Below are positions 56,173 to 64,000 of a stretch of 64,000 bases of DNA, one piece after another (the stretch's first letter is position 1; each line of letters opens with the position of its first letter). A program made the translations under genes and the position numbers. The stretch is from an uncultured Oscillospiraceae bacterium. GTDB taxonomy: Bacteria; Bacillota; Clostridia; Oscillospirales; Ruminococcaceae. Location of the stretch: contig CAKSEC010000008.1 in assembly GCA_934446355.1 (NCBI GenBank), forward strand, positions 1-64,000, read 5' to 3'. The notes under the pieces are model-generated. The model ran no database searches. It was not told the origin of the DNA and worked only from the letters and a program-made list of their open reading frames with translations.

Positions 56173-57165
56173 TCAGCCCGTAGATTCCCTAGGTATCAGC
56201 GAATGAGGAAGCTTGTATGTAGAAGTATCCTTTACATCAGATTTAATGTTGCCAATAAGCTTCTCTATCACAGTTTTTCCCTGCAGGTAGCAAGGCTGCT
56301 CGACTGTTGACAGGTGCGGAATGAACATATGCGAGTAGGAAATATTATCAAAACCGATGAACAGCACGTCCTTTCCGACGGAGATATCATGCTGTATCGC
56401 ATAGGTCATTGCGCCGATGGAGATAATATCTGATATCGAGAAAACAGCGTCTGGACGAGGGTTTAGCTGCATAAGTTCCTCGCAGCCCTGAGTGCCGCTT
56501 TCTGCGTCGTAGCCGCCGTACCTGATGAGCTCAGGGTCGAGCGGTATTCCGGCGTCACGCAGCGCACGCTTATAGCCGTTTTCACGGTCTACAGAGGACT
56601 GGCTTCTGACCTTCGTGGTAAGCAGCCCTATTCGCCGGCGTCCCTTTCTGATAAGGAAATTCGTTGCGTCATAGCCCGCCTGCTCGTTGTCGATCGTGAC
56701 GCATAGAATATTGCAGTTGTCCAGACGTTCAAGGCACATGGCAAGCTGGTATTTTTTCGCAAGATCGGAAATGGTCTTGCTGTCAAGCTTCGGTGCGAGC
56801 AATACTGCGCCGTCGACCGCCTTAGAAAACAGCATATTCAGCAGGTGCATTTCATGCTCAGGGTCGTCCCTTGTGGTGGCGATCAGCACGTCGTACCCTT
56901 GAGTGTATGCGGCGTCCTGCATACCCCGCAGTACCTCTGAATAGAAGCTTTGCTCGGTGGAAGCGATTATGGCGAGAATACGCTTGGTCTCGCTCTTGCG
57001 CAGGTCGCGTCCCAGAAAATTCGGGCTGTAACCGAGTTCGTCGACCGCCTTATTCACAGCCTGAACAGCCTCGTCAGAAACGTTGGTCTTTTTGTTCAGC
57101 ACACGTGAAACTGTGGCAACTGATACATTCGCCGCTTTTGCCACGTCTTTTATGGTAATATTCAA
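56173..57165 (-). CDS. LacI family transcriptional regulator
   Basis: The 330-residue repressor has an N-terminal LacI helix-turn-helix (3-26; TIKDVAKAANVSVATVSRVLN), hinge helix and a periplasmic-binding-like effector domain (about 60-330). An AAAACGTTTT palindrome overlaps the -35 box of its own promoter, indicating autoregulation. The effector is probably a sugar; galK, 1.6 kb away, is a possible but unproven target. Confidence 0.92.
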   Translation of the reverse strand: MNITIKDVAKAANVSVATVSRVLNKKTNVSDEAVQAVNKAVDELGYSPNFLGRDLRKSETKRILAIIASTEQSFYSEVLRGMQDAAYTQGYDVLIATTRDDPEHEMHLLNMLFSKAVDGAVLLAPKLDSKTISDLAKKYQLAMCLERLDNCNILCVTIDNEQAGYDATNFLIRKGRRRIGLLTTKVRSQSSVDRENGYKRALRDAGIPLDPELIRYGGYDAESGTQGCEELMQLNPRPDAVFSISDIISIGAMTYAIQHDISVGKDVLFIGFDNISYSHMFIPHLSTVEQPCYLQGKTVIEKLIGNIKSDVKDTSTYKLPHSLIPRESTG

Positions 57166-57206
57166 CCGCCTTCACCTCTGGTATTGTATTATTGTAGTAT
57201 ATTTAT

Positions 57207-57235
57207 ATAATACACGAAAAGTAAAACGTTTTCAA
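57207..57235 (-). promoter_or_regulatory. Promoter of lacI-type gene
   Basis: Minus-strand TTGAAA (57230-57235), 17 bp, TATTAT (57207-57212). Confidence 0.65.
57221..57235. promoter_or_regulatory. LacI/CcpA-type operator
   Basis: GTAAAACGTTTTCAA contains the 10-bp palindrome AAAACGTTTT (57223-57232), with the central CG typical of LacI-family and cre sites. It covers the -35 box of the regulator's own promoter. Confidence 0.65.
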
Positions 57236-57462
57236 TAGGCAATTTGCACAAAAATGGCTTCCGACCGCACTTTTTTGCAAAAAAATGGAGGTCGGCGTTA
57301 GCAAATGCTTACCAACTGAGGAATATTGTTTTGCTCGGCGTTTTCGTATGAATAGCACTAAATGCGGTATTGTCAAAAAAGCCGAAGTTTTTTCAAATAT
57401 CTGCGGGAATTTATAAAGAATGGCGAAATTTCACGTTAAGACTATTTTACAGCGGATTCTTC
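57236..57462. other. AT-rich intergenic region
   Basis: No gene is seen. CCGACC (57261-57266) and GGTCGG (57290-57295) can form a hairpin with a T/A-rich inner part. No operator resembling the palindrome at 57223 recurs here. Confidence 0.4.
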
Positions 57463-57491
57463 TTGCAAAAGGGCGCAAAAAAGTATATAAT
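57463..57491 (+). promoter_or_regulatory. Promoter of rodA
   Basis: TTGCAA (57463-57468), 17 bp, TATAAT (57486-57491), about 42 nt before the ATG. Confidence 0.65.
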
Positions 57492-57532
57492 AGTATTGAG
57501 TAAGTTTGACCGCATTATTGTGAGTGTAATAT

Positions 57533-58672
57533 ATGAAATCTGTTTTGAAATGGCTCGGAAATTACTTCCGGCATATTGACTGGATACTGCTTCTTATCTG
57601 CGTTTGCATAACCGTCTTTGCGATATATCTTATGTCCGCCCTCAACGAGATAGGCTATGTCAGGCAGGAATATATCGACACGCAGATAGTCGCCTGCCTG
57701 CTTGGGTTAGGCTCTGCGCTGATAATCGGCATGATAGACTACAAGCGCATGGCGAAATACTGGTTCGTTTACTGCCCTGTCGCACTGATCCTGCAGCTTC
57801 TGCTGTTCACCCCGCTCGGCATTGAGCGTGCAGGCGACCTTGCATGGCTGAACTGCGGATTCTTCACGATACAGCCGTCAGAGATACTGAAGCTTGCGTT
57901 TATCCTGTCGCTTGCGTGGCATATATCAAAGCTTGGGGACAAGCTGAACAGACTGCCGCATTTCCTGCTGCTGTGCGTGCATTTTCTCGTTCCGTTCGGG
58001 CTGATAATGCTGCAGGGCGACGCAGGTTCTGCGCTTGTGTTCCTGTTCATTTTCATCTGCATGATGTTCGCCGGCGGAATGTCGTGGAAATATATCGTTG
58101 CAGGTCTGGCGGCGATACCCGCCGTGGGCTATGTCGCATGGAACTACGTCATGCAGGAGCACCACCGCAACCGAGTGCGCCTGATATTCGACGAGGAAAT
58201 GCAGGAGGCAGAGCGGCTCGGCTCGTATCTGCAGCAGTACAACGCAAAGGTGGCTATGGGTTCGGGGCAGCTCACGGGACTAGGCACGCACGCAGACGCA
58301 TATACCTATGTCCCTGAGGGCTACAACGATTTCATCTTCGCATATCTCGGCATGATATTCGGCTTCATAGGCTGCATGGCAGTCGTTATCGCACTGTCGA
58401 TACTTTGCCTGAAACTGCTGTCGGACGCTTCCGCTGCGATAGACCCGCTCGGCAAGCTGATATGCGTCGGCGTATTTGCGATGTTCACGTTCCACTGCAT
58501 AGTAAATATCGCAATGGTGCTTTCAGTAGGACCGGTGGTAGGAATACCGCTGCCGTTCGTCAGCGCAGGCGGAACGTCGCTCGTAATTTGCTATGCTTCG
58601 CTTGGTCCGGTGCTGTCCGTGGTGTCGCACAGGGAAAAGAAGAAGCATATGTTCTACAAGGAAAAGGAATAG
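57533..58672 (+). CDS. rodA: FtsW/RodA/SpoVE family peptidoglycan glycosyltransferase (RodA type)
   Basis: The 379-residue protein has ten membrane helices and the SEDS-family signatures: FTIQPSEILKLAFIL, a conserved Asp in LMLQGDAGSALVF, and GIPLPFVSAGGTS near the end. SEDS proteins polymerise lipid II with a class B penicillin-binding protein. The sequence is closer to RodA (elongation) than FtsW, but no mre or pbp gene is linked. A FtsW or SpoVE role cannot be excluded. Confidence 0.88.
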   Translation: MKSVLKWLGNYFRHIDWILLLICVCITVFAIYLMSALNEIGYVRQEYIDTQIVACLLGLGSALIIGMIDYKRMAKYWFVYCPVALILQLLLFTPLGIERAGDLAWLNCGFFTIQPSEILKLAFILSLAWHISKLGDKLNRLPHFLLLCVHFLVPFGLIMLQGDAGSALVFLFIFICMMFAGGMSWKYIVAGLAAIPAVGYVAWNYVMQEHHRNRVRLIFDEEMQEAERLGSYLQQYNAKVAMGSGQLTGLGTHADAYTYVPEGYNDFIFAYLGMIFGFIGCMAVVIALSILCLKLLSDASAAIDPLGKLICVGVFAMFTFHCIVNIAMVLSVGPVVGIPLPFVSAGGTSLVICYASLGPVLSVVSHREKKKHMFYKEKE

Positions 58673-58783
58673 ATCCGGCTGCCGTACTCTGCTTTAAGAG
58701 TCTGGCATTTGCTGTGACAGATAAAGCGCCGCCGCCGTTATACGCTGCAGTCCGGCGCAAAACCAACGAAAGGTAAGACCCAC

Positions 58784-60037
58784 ATGAAACCTGTTATCTC
58801 AACCATCAGGGATATTTATCCCGCAGCGCAGGCAGAAGCGCAGAATCGGCGTTACAAGAACGCTGTGAACGCATTTTCCGAGCATTTCGGCTCTATCGGC
58901 GAGCACCGCTTCTTTTCCGCTCCCGGAAGAACCGAGATATGCGGAAACCACACCGACCACAATCACGGCAAGGTGTTTGCGGCAAGCGTCAATCTCGATG
59001 TTATCGCAGTAGTCGAGCCGACCTCAGACAACAGAATCGTCATCAAGTCCGAGGGATTCCCTGAGGACAGCATTGACCTGTCCGTGCTTGAGCCTGTGCC
59101 GGAGGAAAAGAACACCTCCGCTTCGCTCATCAGGGGCGTTGCTGCGGGCTTCGCAAAGCATGGTCTGACTATAGGCGGCTTCCGTGCCTATACCACGTCT
59201 GATGTAATGAAGGGCAGCGGACTTTCCTCGTCTGCGGCGTTCGAGGTGCTGGTCGGCACTATTCTGTCGCACCTTTATAACGGCGGTCAGGTGAATCCCG
59301 TAAAGGTGGCTCAGATATCACAGTTCGCTGAGAATGTATATTTCGGAAAGCCCTCCGGACTGATGGATCAGATGGCGTCCTCCGTTGGCGGCTTCATCGC
59401 AATAGATTTCAAGGACACCGAAAGCCCGATAATCGAGAGCGTACCCGCTGATTTCGAGAAATTCGGCCATGCGCTGTGCATAGTTGACGCAAAGGGCGAC
59501 CACGCAGACCTGACCGACGAATATGCGTCGATACCGCAGGAGATGAAGAGCATTGCAGGCTATTTCACCTGCGAGAACCTGCGCCAGCTTTCCAAGGACG
59601 ACATCATGCTGAACATCAACGTTCTGCGTGAGCAGTTCGGCGACCGTGCAGTGCTGCGTTCCATTCACTTCTTTGACGAGAACGAGCGTGTGGACAAGGT
59701 CGTTCACGCTCTTAAGTCTGGCAGCTTTGAGGACTTCCTTTCAAGCGTAAAGGAATCCGGCGATAGTTCCTACAAGTATCTGCAGAACATCTACGCAAAT
59801 TCTGATGTAAAGCACCAGTGCCTTTCCATTGCGCTGAATGTTGCTGAGTATTCGCTTCACCGCAAGGGAGCGTGCCGAGTTCACGGCGGCGGCTTTGCAG
59901 GAACGATACAGGCGTTCGTTCCGCTGGATATGCTGCAGCAGTTCAAGATGAACATTGAGCGGACATTCGGCAATGGCTCGTGCCATGTGCTGAGCGTTAG
60001 ACCTATCGGTGGAACTGAGGTTTCAATAGAGAAATAA
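58784..60037 (+). CDS. galK: Galactokinase
   Basis: The 417-residue GHMP kinase has the galactokinase signature GRTEICGNHTDHNHG (about 48-62), the ATP loop KGSGLSSSAAF (about 144-154) and the C-terminal GRVHGGGFAGTIQAF-like motif (here RVHGGGFAGTIQA). It phosphorylates galactose for the Leloir pathway. No galT or galE is adjacent. AAAGGT lies upstream of the ATG. The 111-nt gap before it holds no clear promoter, so it may share rodA transcription. Confidence 0.94.
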   Translation: MKPVISTIRDIYPAAQAEAQNRRYKNAVNAFSEHFGSIGEHRFFSAPGRTEICGNHTDHNHGKVFAASVNLDVIAVVEPTSDNRIVIKSEGFPEDSIDLSVLEPVPEEKNTSASLIRGVAAGFAKHGLTIGGFRAYTTSDVMKGSGLSSSAAFEVLVGTILSHLYNGGQVNPVKVAQISQFAENVYFGKPSGLMDQMASSVGGFIAIDFKDTESPIIESVPADFEKFGHALCIVDAKGDHADLTDEYASIPQEMKSIAGYFTCENLRQLSKDDIMLNINVLREQFGDRAVLRSIHFFDENERVDKVVHALKSGSFEDFLSSVKESGDSSYKYLQNIYANSDVKHQCLSIALNVAEYSLHRKGACRVHGGGFAGTIQAFVPLDMLQQFKMNIERTFGNGSCHVLSVRPIGGTEVSIEK

Positions 60038-60039
60038 GC

Positions 60040-60071
60040 AAAAAATTCGGGAGGGTCACCCCCTCCCGAAT
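60040..60071 (-). terminator. Terminator of hflX
   Basis: Stem ATTCGGGAGGG (60045-60055) / CCCTCCCGAAT (60061-60071), followed on the minus strand by a U tract (60044-60039). It may also slow galK transcripts. Confidence 0.8.
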
Positions 60072-60085
60072 AGCGCAGATAAAAG

Positions 60086-61321
60086 TTATTGTTCGATCTC
60101 GTACTCCGACATCTGCTTTATCAGCATTTGATCGACCAGTGCGTCAACGAGCACTCCGTCGCCGGTGTATTCCTCGGAGAATACCTTGCCGTTTTCACGC
60201 AGCTTTGCGGTGAATCCCGCCTTATCATACGGCAGGAGAAGCTTCATGCGCTTGGCGGTTTCCGGCAGGTTTTCGGCGATGACCCTGAGCATTCTGTCAA
60301 TGCCCTGAGCGTGCTTTGCGCTTATCTTGACGGTGGTGCTGTCCTCCGGTATATTCTCGGTCAGCAGGTCGCATTTGTTGAGCACGGTCACAACGGGTAT
60401 TTCCGCTGCGCCGAGGTCGGCAAGCGTGCGCAGCGTGACGTCCGCCTTTTCAGCCGCTTCGGGGTCTGAGGCGTCGCACACGTGGATTATGATATCTGCG
60501 CAGGCGGCTTCTTCGAGGGTGGACTTGAAAGCTTCCACCAGATGGTGCGGCAGCCTGCGGATAAGTCCGACCGTGTCCACAAGAAGCAGGCTTCTTCCGT
60601 CGGGAAGTTCGATCGAGCGTGACGTTGGGTCGAGGGTGGCGAAAAGCTTGTCCTCTGCCAGCACTCCCGCACCGGTGAGAAGATTCAGCAGCGTGGACTT
60701 TCCGGCGTTGGTATAGCCAACGATAGCCCCCACCTGAACGCTGTCCTTGCGGCGGCGTGTGCGGGCATAGCCGCGGCGTTCCTCAAGTTCTTTCAGTTCA
60801 GCGGACAGCTTGTCGATTCGCCTGCGGATATGGCGGCGGTCGGTTTCAAGCTGTGTTTCGCCCGGACCTCTCGTGCCGATACCGCCGCCCAGTCTTGACA
60901 GCGAAGCGCCGATACCCATGAGCCTTGGCAGGCGGTATTTCAGCTGTGCAAGTTCGACCTGCAGCTTGCCCTCGCGGGACACCGCCCTTGCGGCGAAGAT
61001 GTCGAGGATCAGCATGGTGCGGTCTATCACACGGACGTCTGTTTCGTCCTCGACATTGCGTATCTGAGAAGCGGTAAGTTCGCAGTCGAATATCAGCAGT
61101 TCCGCTCCGAGCGAGCCGCAGAGTTCCTTTACCTCGGCAAGCTTTCCCTCGCCGATGACTGTTGCCGCTTCGTATGCCTCACGCTTCTGAATGACCCGTG
61201 CAAGTTCCTGTGCGCCGGCGGTCTGCGCAAGTTCTGAAAGTTCGTCCATGGAACTTTCAGCGTCATATTCTCCGGTGTCCGCACCGACGAGTATGGCTTT
61301 TGTGAGTTGTTTTTCTTCCAT
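60086..61321 (-). CDS. hflX: Ribosome-associated GTPase HflX
   Basis: The 411-residue GTPase has the HflX N-terminal domain (GEGKLAEVKELC), the GIGTRGPGETQLETDRR signature, a coiled-coil, and the GTPase motifs GYTNAGKST (G1), DTVGLIRRLP (G3) and NKCD (G4). HflX splits stalled 70S ribosomes, notably under heat stress. The frame opens at 61408, but the ATG at 61319-61321 has AAAGGAG about 6 nt upstream. Confidence 0.94.
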   Translation of the reverse strand: MEEKQLTKAILVGADTGEYDAESSMDELSELAQTAGAQELARVIQKREAYEAATVIGEGKLAEVKELCGSLGAELLIFDCELTASQIRNVEDETDVRVIDRTMLILDIFAARAVSREGKLQVELAQLKYRLPRLMGIGASLSRLGGGIGTRGPGETQLETDRRHIRRRIDKLSAELKELEERRGYARTRRRKDSVQVGAIVGYTNAGKSTLLNLLTGAGVLAEDKLFATLDPTSRSIELPDGRSLLLVDTVGLIRRLPHHLVEAFKSTLEEAACADIIIHVCDASDPEAAEKADVTLRTLADLGAAEIPVVTVLNKCDLLTENIPEDSTTVKISAKHAQGIDRMLRVIAENLPETAKRMKLLLPYDKAGFTAKLRENGKVFSEEYTGDGVLVDALVDQMLIKQMSEYEIEQ

Positions 61322-61416
61322 AATTACTCCTTTTCCGGTCACTCCGGTAACGGCGGAATGAATAAGCCACTTACTGCGTGAGTGCAGTAAATCCCAGTAA
61401 TTACACACATATTGGT

Positions 61417-61445
61417 ATTATAGCAACATTTTTTCGATATGTCAA
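61417..61445 (-). promoter_or_regulatory. Promoter of hflX
   Basis: Minus-strand TTGACA (61440-61445), 17 bp, TATAAT (61417-61422), perfect consensus. The leader has a short hairpin TTACTGC (61371-61377) / GCAGTAA (61384-61390). Confidence 0.8.
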
Positions 61446-61503
61446 GTGCCGCAGCGAAAGCGGCAAATCAAAGCGGGATACCGCTAAAGAAAGGTTGATC
61501 CAT

Positions 61504-62997
61504 TTGAAATTCCAGAGATTTGACGTCATTATCGTCGGGACAGGCATTTCCGGCATCTACACTGCGCTGAATCTTGCTCCTGACCTGCGTATACTCATGC
61601 TGAGCAAGCGTGAGCTCACGCTGTGCAATTCCGCACTGGCTCAGGGCGGAGTGGCTGCAGTTATGGACAAGGAGAACGACAGCTATGAACTGCATATAAA
61701 AGACACGCTCATCGCTGGTCACTACAAGAATAATCTGGACAACGTGAAGATACTTGTCGAGCAGGGTCCCACAGACGTAATGCGGCTGAAAGAGAAATAC
61801 GGCGTTGAGTTCGACATGAAGCAGGACGGCAGTATCGAACTCACCCGTGAGGGCGGGCATTCCCGCCGCCGTATCGCCCACCACAAGGACACCACGGGCT
61901 TCGAGATAGAAACCAACCTGATAAAGCAGGTTCAGGAACTGAAAAACGTGACCGTGGTCAACTGGTCGGTACTGTGCCGGCTGGAAAAGAAGGACGGCGT
62001 ATTCTTCGCAGACGTGCTGGCGCATAACGACGTCCCCGGCGGGCAGGAGCACCAGTATTACTGCGCTGACGCAGTCGTGCTTGCGACCGGCGGCATAGGC
62101 AGGGTGTATGACTTCACCACAAACTCTGCGATTGCAACGGGCGACGGCATTCAGCTTGCCTATAATCTCGGAGCGGAGATAAAGAACCTCAGCTATGTGC
62201 AGTTCCACCCGACCGCATTTGCGGACAGAAAGAACCGTGAATGCTTCCTCATTTCCGAGGCTGTCAGGGGCGAGGGCGCATATCTTCTCAACTGTCACAA
62301 GGAGAGATTCATGCAGAAATACGAGCCGGAGCGCAAGGAACTTGCTCCCCGTGACGTGGTTTCGCAGTGCATGATGAAAGAGCAGGAGCTGACCGGCAGC
62401 GACGAGTTCTGGCTGGATATCTCCTACAAGGATCCTGAGTTCATCAAGGGACATTTCCCGATGATATACGGAAAGGTGCTCGAAAAGGGCTACGACATGA
62501 CGAAAGAGCCGTTTCCGGTGTACCCGTGTCAGCACTACCTGATGGGCGGAATAAACGTTGACGGAAAGGGCGCAACGAATATCCCCGGACTGTATGCCGC
62601 AGGCGAATGCTCGCACACCGGCGTACACGGTCAGAACCGCCTTGCAAGCAACTCGCTGCTTGAAGCGCTGGTGTTCTCACGTCTGATAGCCGAGGATATC
62701 ACAAAGAACCGCACCGACGACAGCCGTGATTTCGTGGAATACCCGATGTCAGAACCGGCAGGAAAGCCGCTTCCGCACGGTATCCGCACTGAAATACGCC
62801 ACATCATGCAGAAAGCCTACTTCATCACGCCGAATTATGACGAGGCAGAAAAGGGTCTTGCCCGCATAAAGGAACTTAAAGATCAGGTTTACAACGGCGG
62901 CTATGAGATAACCGCAGACCTCGTTGAAACCAAATCTCTGGTGACTGTCGCATATATAATCCTCTCTGAGGTACTTGAAAGGAAGGACAAGGAATGA
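61504..62997 (+). CDS. nadB: L-aspartate oxidase
   Basis: The 497-residue flavoprotein oxidises aspartate to iminoaspartate for NAD synthesis. The N-terminal FAD loop is GTGISG (12-17), with GEGAYLLN, the GGINVDGKGATNIPGLYAAGE segment and GQNRLASNSLLEALVF downstream. The start is TTG at 61504, with AAAGG 9 nt upstream; the longer open frame to 61378 lacks a ribosome site and overlaps the hflX promoter. It overlaps nadC by 4 nt. nadA is not in the window. Confidence 0.93.
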   Translation: MKFQRFDVIIVGTGISGIYTALNLAPDLRILMLSKRELTLCNSALAQGGVAAVMDKENDSYELHIKDTLIAGHYKNNLDNVKILVEQGPTDVMRLKEKYGVEFDMKQDGSIELTREGGHSRRRIAHHKDTTGFEIETNLIKQVQELKNVTVVNWSVLCRLEKKDGVFFADVLAHNDVPGGQEHQYYCADAVVLATGGIGRVYDFTTNSAIATGDGIQLAYNLGAEIKNLSYVQFHPTAFADRKNRECFLISEAVRGEGAYLLNCHKERFMQKYEPERKELAPRDVVSQCMMKEQELTGSDEFWLDISYKDPEFIKGHFPMIYGKVLEKGYDMTKEPFPVYPCQHYLMGGINVDGKGATNIPGLYAAGECSHTGVHGQNRLASNSLLEALVFSRLIAEDITKNRTDDSRDFVEYPMSEPAGKPLPHGIRTEIRHIMQKAYFITPNYDEAEKGLARIKELKDQVYNGGYEITADLVETKSLVTVAYIILSEVLERKDKE

Positions 62998-63833
62998 TAC
63001 TTCTCCCGTTTTATGTTGACGATATAATTAAGACTGCGCTGACTGAGGACATAAACTACATAGACAGCACGGCTGACCTGCTTATCCCTGAGGACAGCGT
63101 TTCCTCGGCGTATTTCATGGCAAAGGCGGACGGCGTTCTGTGCGGCCTTGAGGTGGCTCTCAGGGTGTTCACTATCCTCGATCCGGACATGAAGATAGAA
63201 TGCCATTTCAAGGACGGCGACAAGGTGAAATACGGCGACGTGATCGCTGATTTCACCGGACATACCCGCCTTATGCTGAAAGCGGAGCGCACCTCGCTGA
63301 ATCTGCTGCAGCACATGAGCGGCATTTCCACCTACACCAACAAATGCGTGGAACTTGTGAGCGGCACGAACGCAAGCATTGCCGACACCAGAAAGACCCT
63401 GCCGGGGCTCAGACCCCTGCAGAAATATGCGGTGACGGTCGGCGGCGGGCGCAATCACCGCTACAACCTGACCGACGCAGCAATGCTCAAGGATAACCAC
63501 ATCGACGCATACGGCGGCATAACCGCCGCAGTGAATGCGCTCAGGCAGAAAGCGGGTCATATGCTGCAGATAGAGGTCGAAACCAGAAACCTCGACGAGG
63601 TACAGGAAGCAGTAGACTGCGGCGTAAACGTGATAATGCTCGACAACATGGACTGCCCCACGATGGCGCAGGCAGTGAAGCTTGTAAACGGCAGGGCAAA
63701 GCTTGAAGCAAGCGGAAATGTCACGATGGAGAATATCCGTGAGGTAGCTGAAACCGGAGTGGATATAATCTCCCTCGGTGCGCTGACCCACAGCGTTAAG
63801 GCATTTGATATTTCAATGAAGTGGAAAAAGTGA
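62994..63833 (+). CDS. nadC: Nicotinate-nucleotide diphosphorylase (carboxylating)
   Basis: The 279-residue quinolinate phosphoribosyltransferase has the RTSLNLLQHMSGIST, DTRKTLPGLRPLQKYAV and GGGRNHRYNLTDAAMLKDNH segments that bind quinolinate and PRPP. It makes nicotinate mononucleotide from quinolinate and PRPP. The ATG overlaps the nadB stop (62994-62997). Confidence 0.96.
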   Translation: MILLPFYVDDIIKTALTEDINYIDSTADLLIPEDSVSSAYFMAKADGVLCGLEVALRVFTILDPDMKIECHFKDGDKVKYGDVIADFTGHTRLMLKAERTSLNLLQHMSGISTYTNKCVELVSGTNASIADTRKTLPGLRPLQKYAVTVGGGRNHRYNLTDAAMLKDNHIDAYGGITAAVNALRQKAGHMLQIEVETRNLDEVQEAVDCGVNVIMLDNMDCPTMAQAVKLVNGRAKLEASGNVTMENIREVAETGVDIISLGALTHSVKAFDISMKWKK

Positions 63834-63851
63834 CAGGGGTCAAATAAATCA

Positions 63852-63890
63852 CCGGCATTGCTTACTAACAAGCAATGCCGGCAATTTATT
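63852..63890 (+). terminator. Terminator of nadBC
   Basis: A 12-bp perfect stem CCGGCATTGCTT (63852-63863) / AAGCAATGCCGG (63870-63881), with outer AAATAAAT/ATTTATTT arms, is followed by caatttattt. Confidence 0.8.
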
Positions 63891-64000
63891 TATGGACATT
63901 TTGGACAAGAGCGAAAGCGCCAGTTGTACGCTTTCTTCAGTTTGGAAGAGGTCACTTTAATAATTACCCTCTATGGTCTATATTAACCGAAATCATTTGA

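Noticed and set aside
61468..62628. 386-codon minus-strand frame opposite nadB
   Set aside because: Shadow of nadB; no ribosome site or family features.
63884..64000. Possible start of another gene at the window end
   Set aside because: A short + frame from 63893 stops within 25 codons, and the minus-strand frame has a stop upstream and no start codon; nothing can be supported.

Overview
The window looks like a chromosome segment of a gut-type anaerobic Clostridia, most likely Ruminococcus or another Oscillospiraceae. The evidence is a large secreted protein ending in a type I dockerin, BspA-type leucine-rich-repeat and Ig-like surface proteins, a YfmF/YfmH peptidase pair, ThrH, a LytTR/DUF3021 cassette, and many promoters matching TTGACA-17-TATAAT. 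No rRNA, tRNA, CRISPR array, phage or transposase gene was seen. The species call is inference.

Layout. 0-5 kb: the end of a polysaccharide deacetylase, a lipid kinase/acyltransferase pair, an SDR oxidoreductase, a truncated DUF6198 membrane gene beside a structured repeat, a cupin and a membrane protein. 5-10 kb: one 1645-residue dockerin protein. 10-18 kb: a tight + strand run (yfmF, yfmH, lgt, folD, small membrane protein, hydrolase, sirtuin, zinc-ribbon protein, TPM protein). 18-21 kb: an ABC-2 exporter with LytTR regulator and DUF3021 partner. 21-31 kb: a minus-strand reductive pyrimidine catabolism operon with its own ABC importer, PucR regulator, PreA, HydA and a class III aminotransferase. 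31-34 kb: two secreted proteins surrounded by repeated hairpins. 34-37 kb: ilvB-ilvN-ilvC. 38-46 kb: MATE exporter, purD, agmatine-to-putrescine pair aguB-aguA, birA, then a deoxysugar kinase/aldolase unit. 47-52 kb: a two-gene unit of an SNF2-like protein with altered ATPase motifs and a sacsin/HSP90-like ATPase. 52-64 kb: secreted orphans, an SGNH hydrolase, thrH, an autoregulated LacI, rodA, galK, hflX and nadB-nadC.

Most notable. (1) The SNF2-like/HSP90-like pair at 47.3-52.4 kb looks like an undescribed two-component ATPase system, possibly defence or DNA/RNA surveillance. (2) The importer's substrate-binding lipoprotein (27.2-28.4 kb) appears circularly permuted: its C-terminal lobe precedes its N-terminal half. 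(3) A dispersed structured element occurs three times (3.2, 21.2 and 37.6 kb), with conserved inner modules enclosed by arms that differ between copies but stay self-complementary. (4) The pyrimidine operon has an intrinsic terminator in its leader, and its PreA carries the iron-sulfur domain normally found on PreT, which is absent.

Many promoters and terminators below were found by reading consensus spacing and stem symmetry; none is experimentally supported here.
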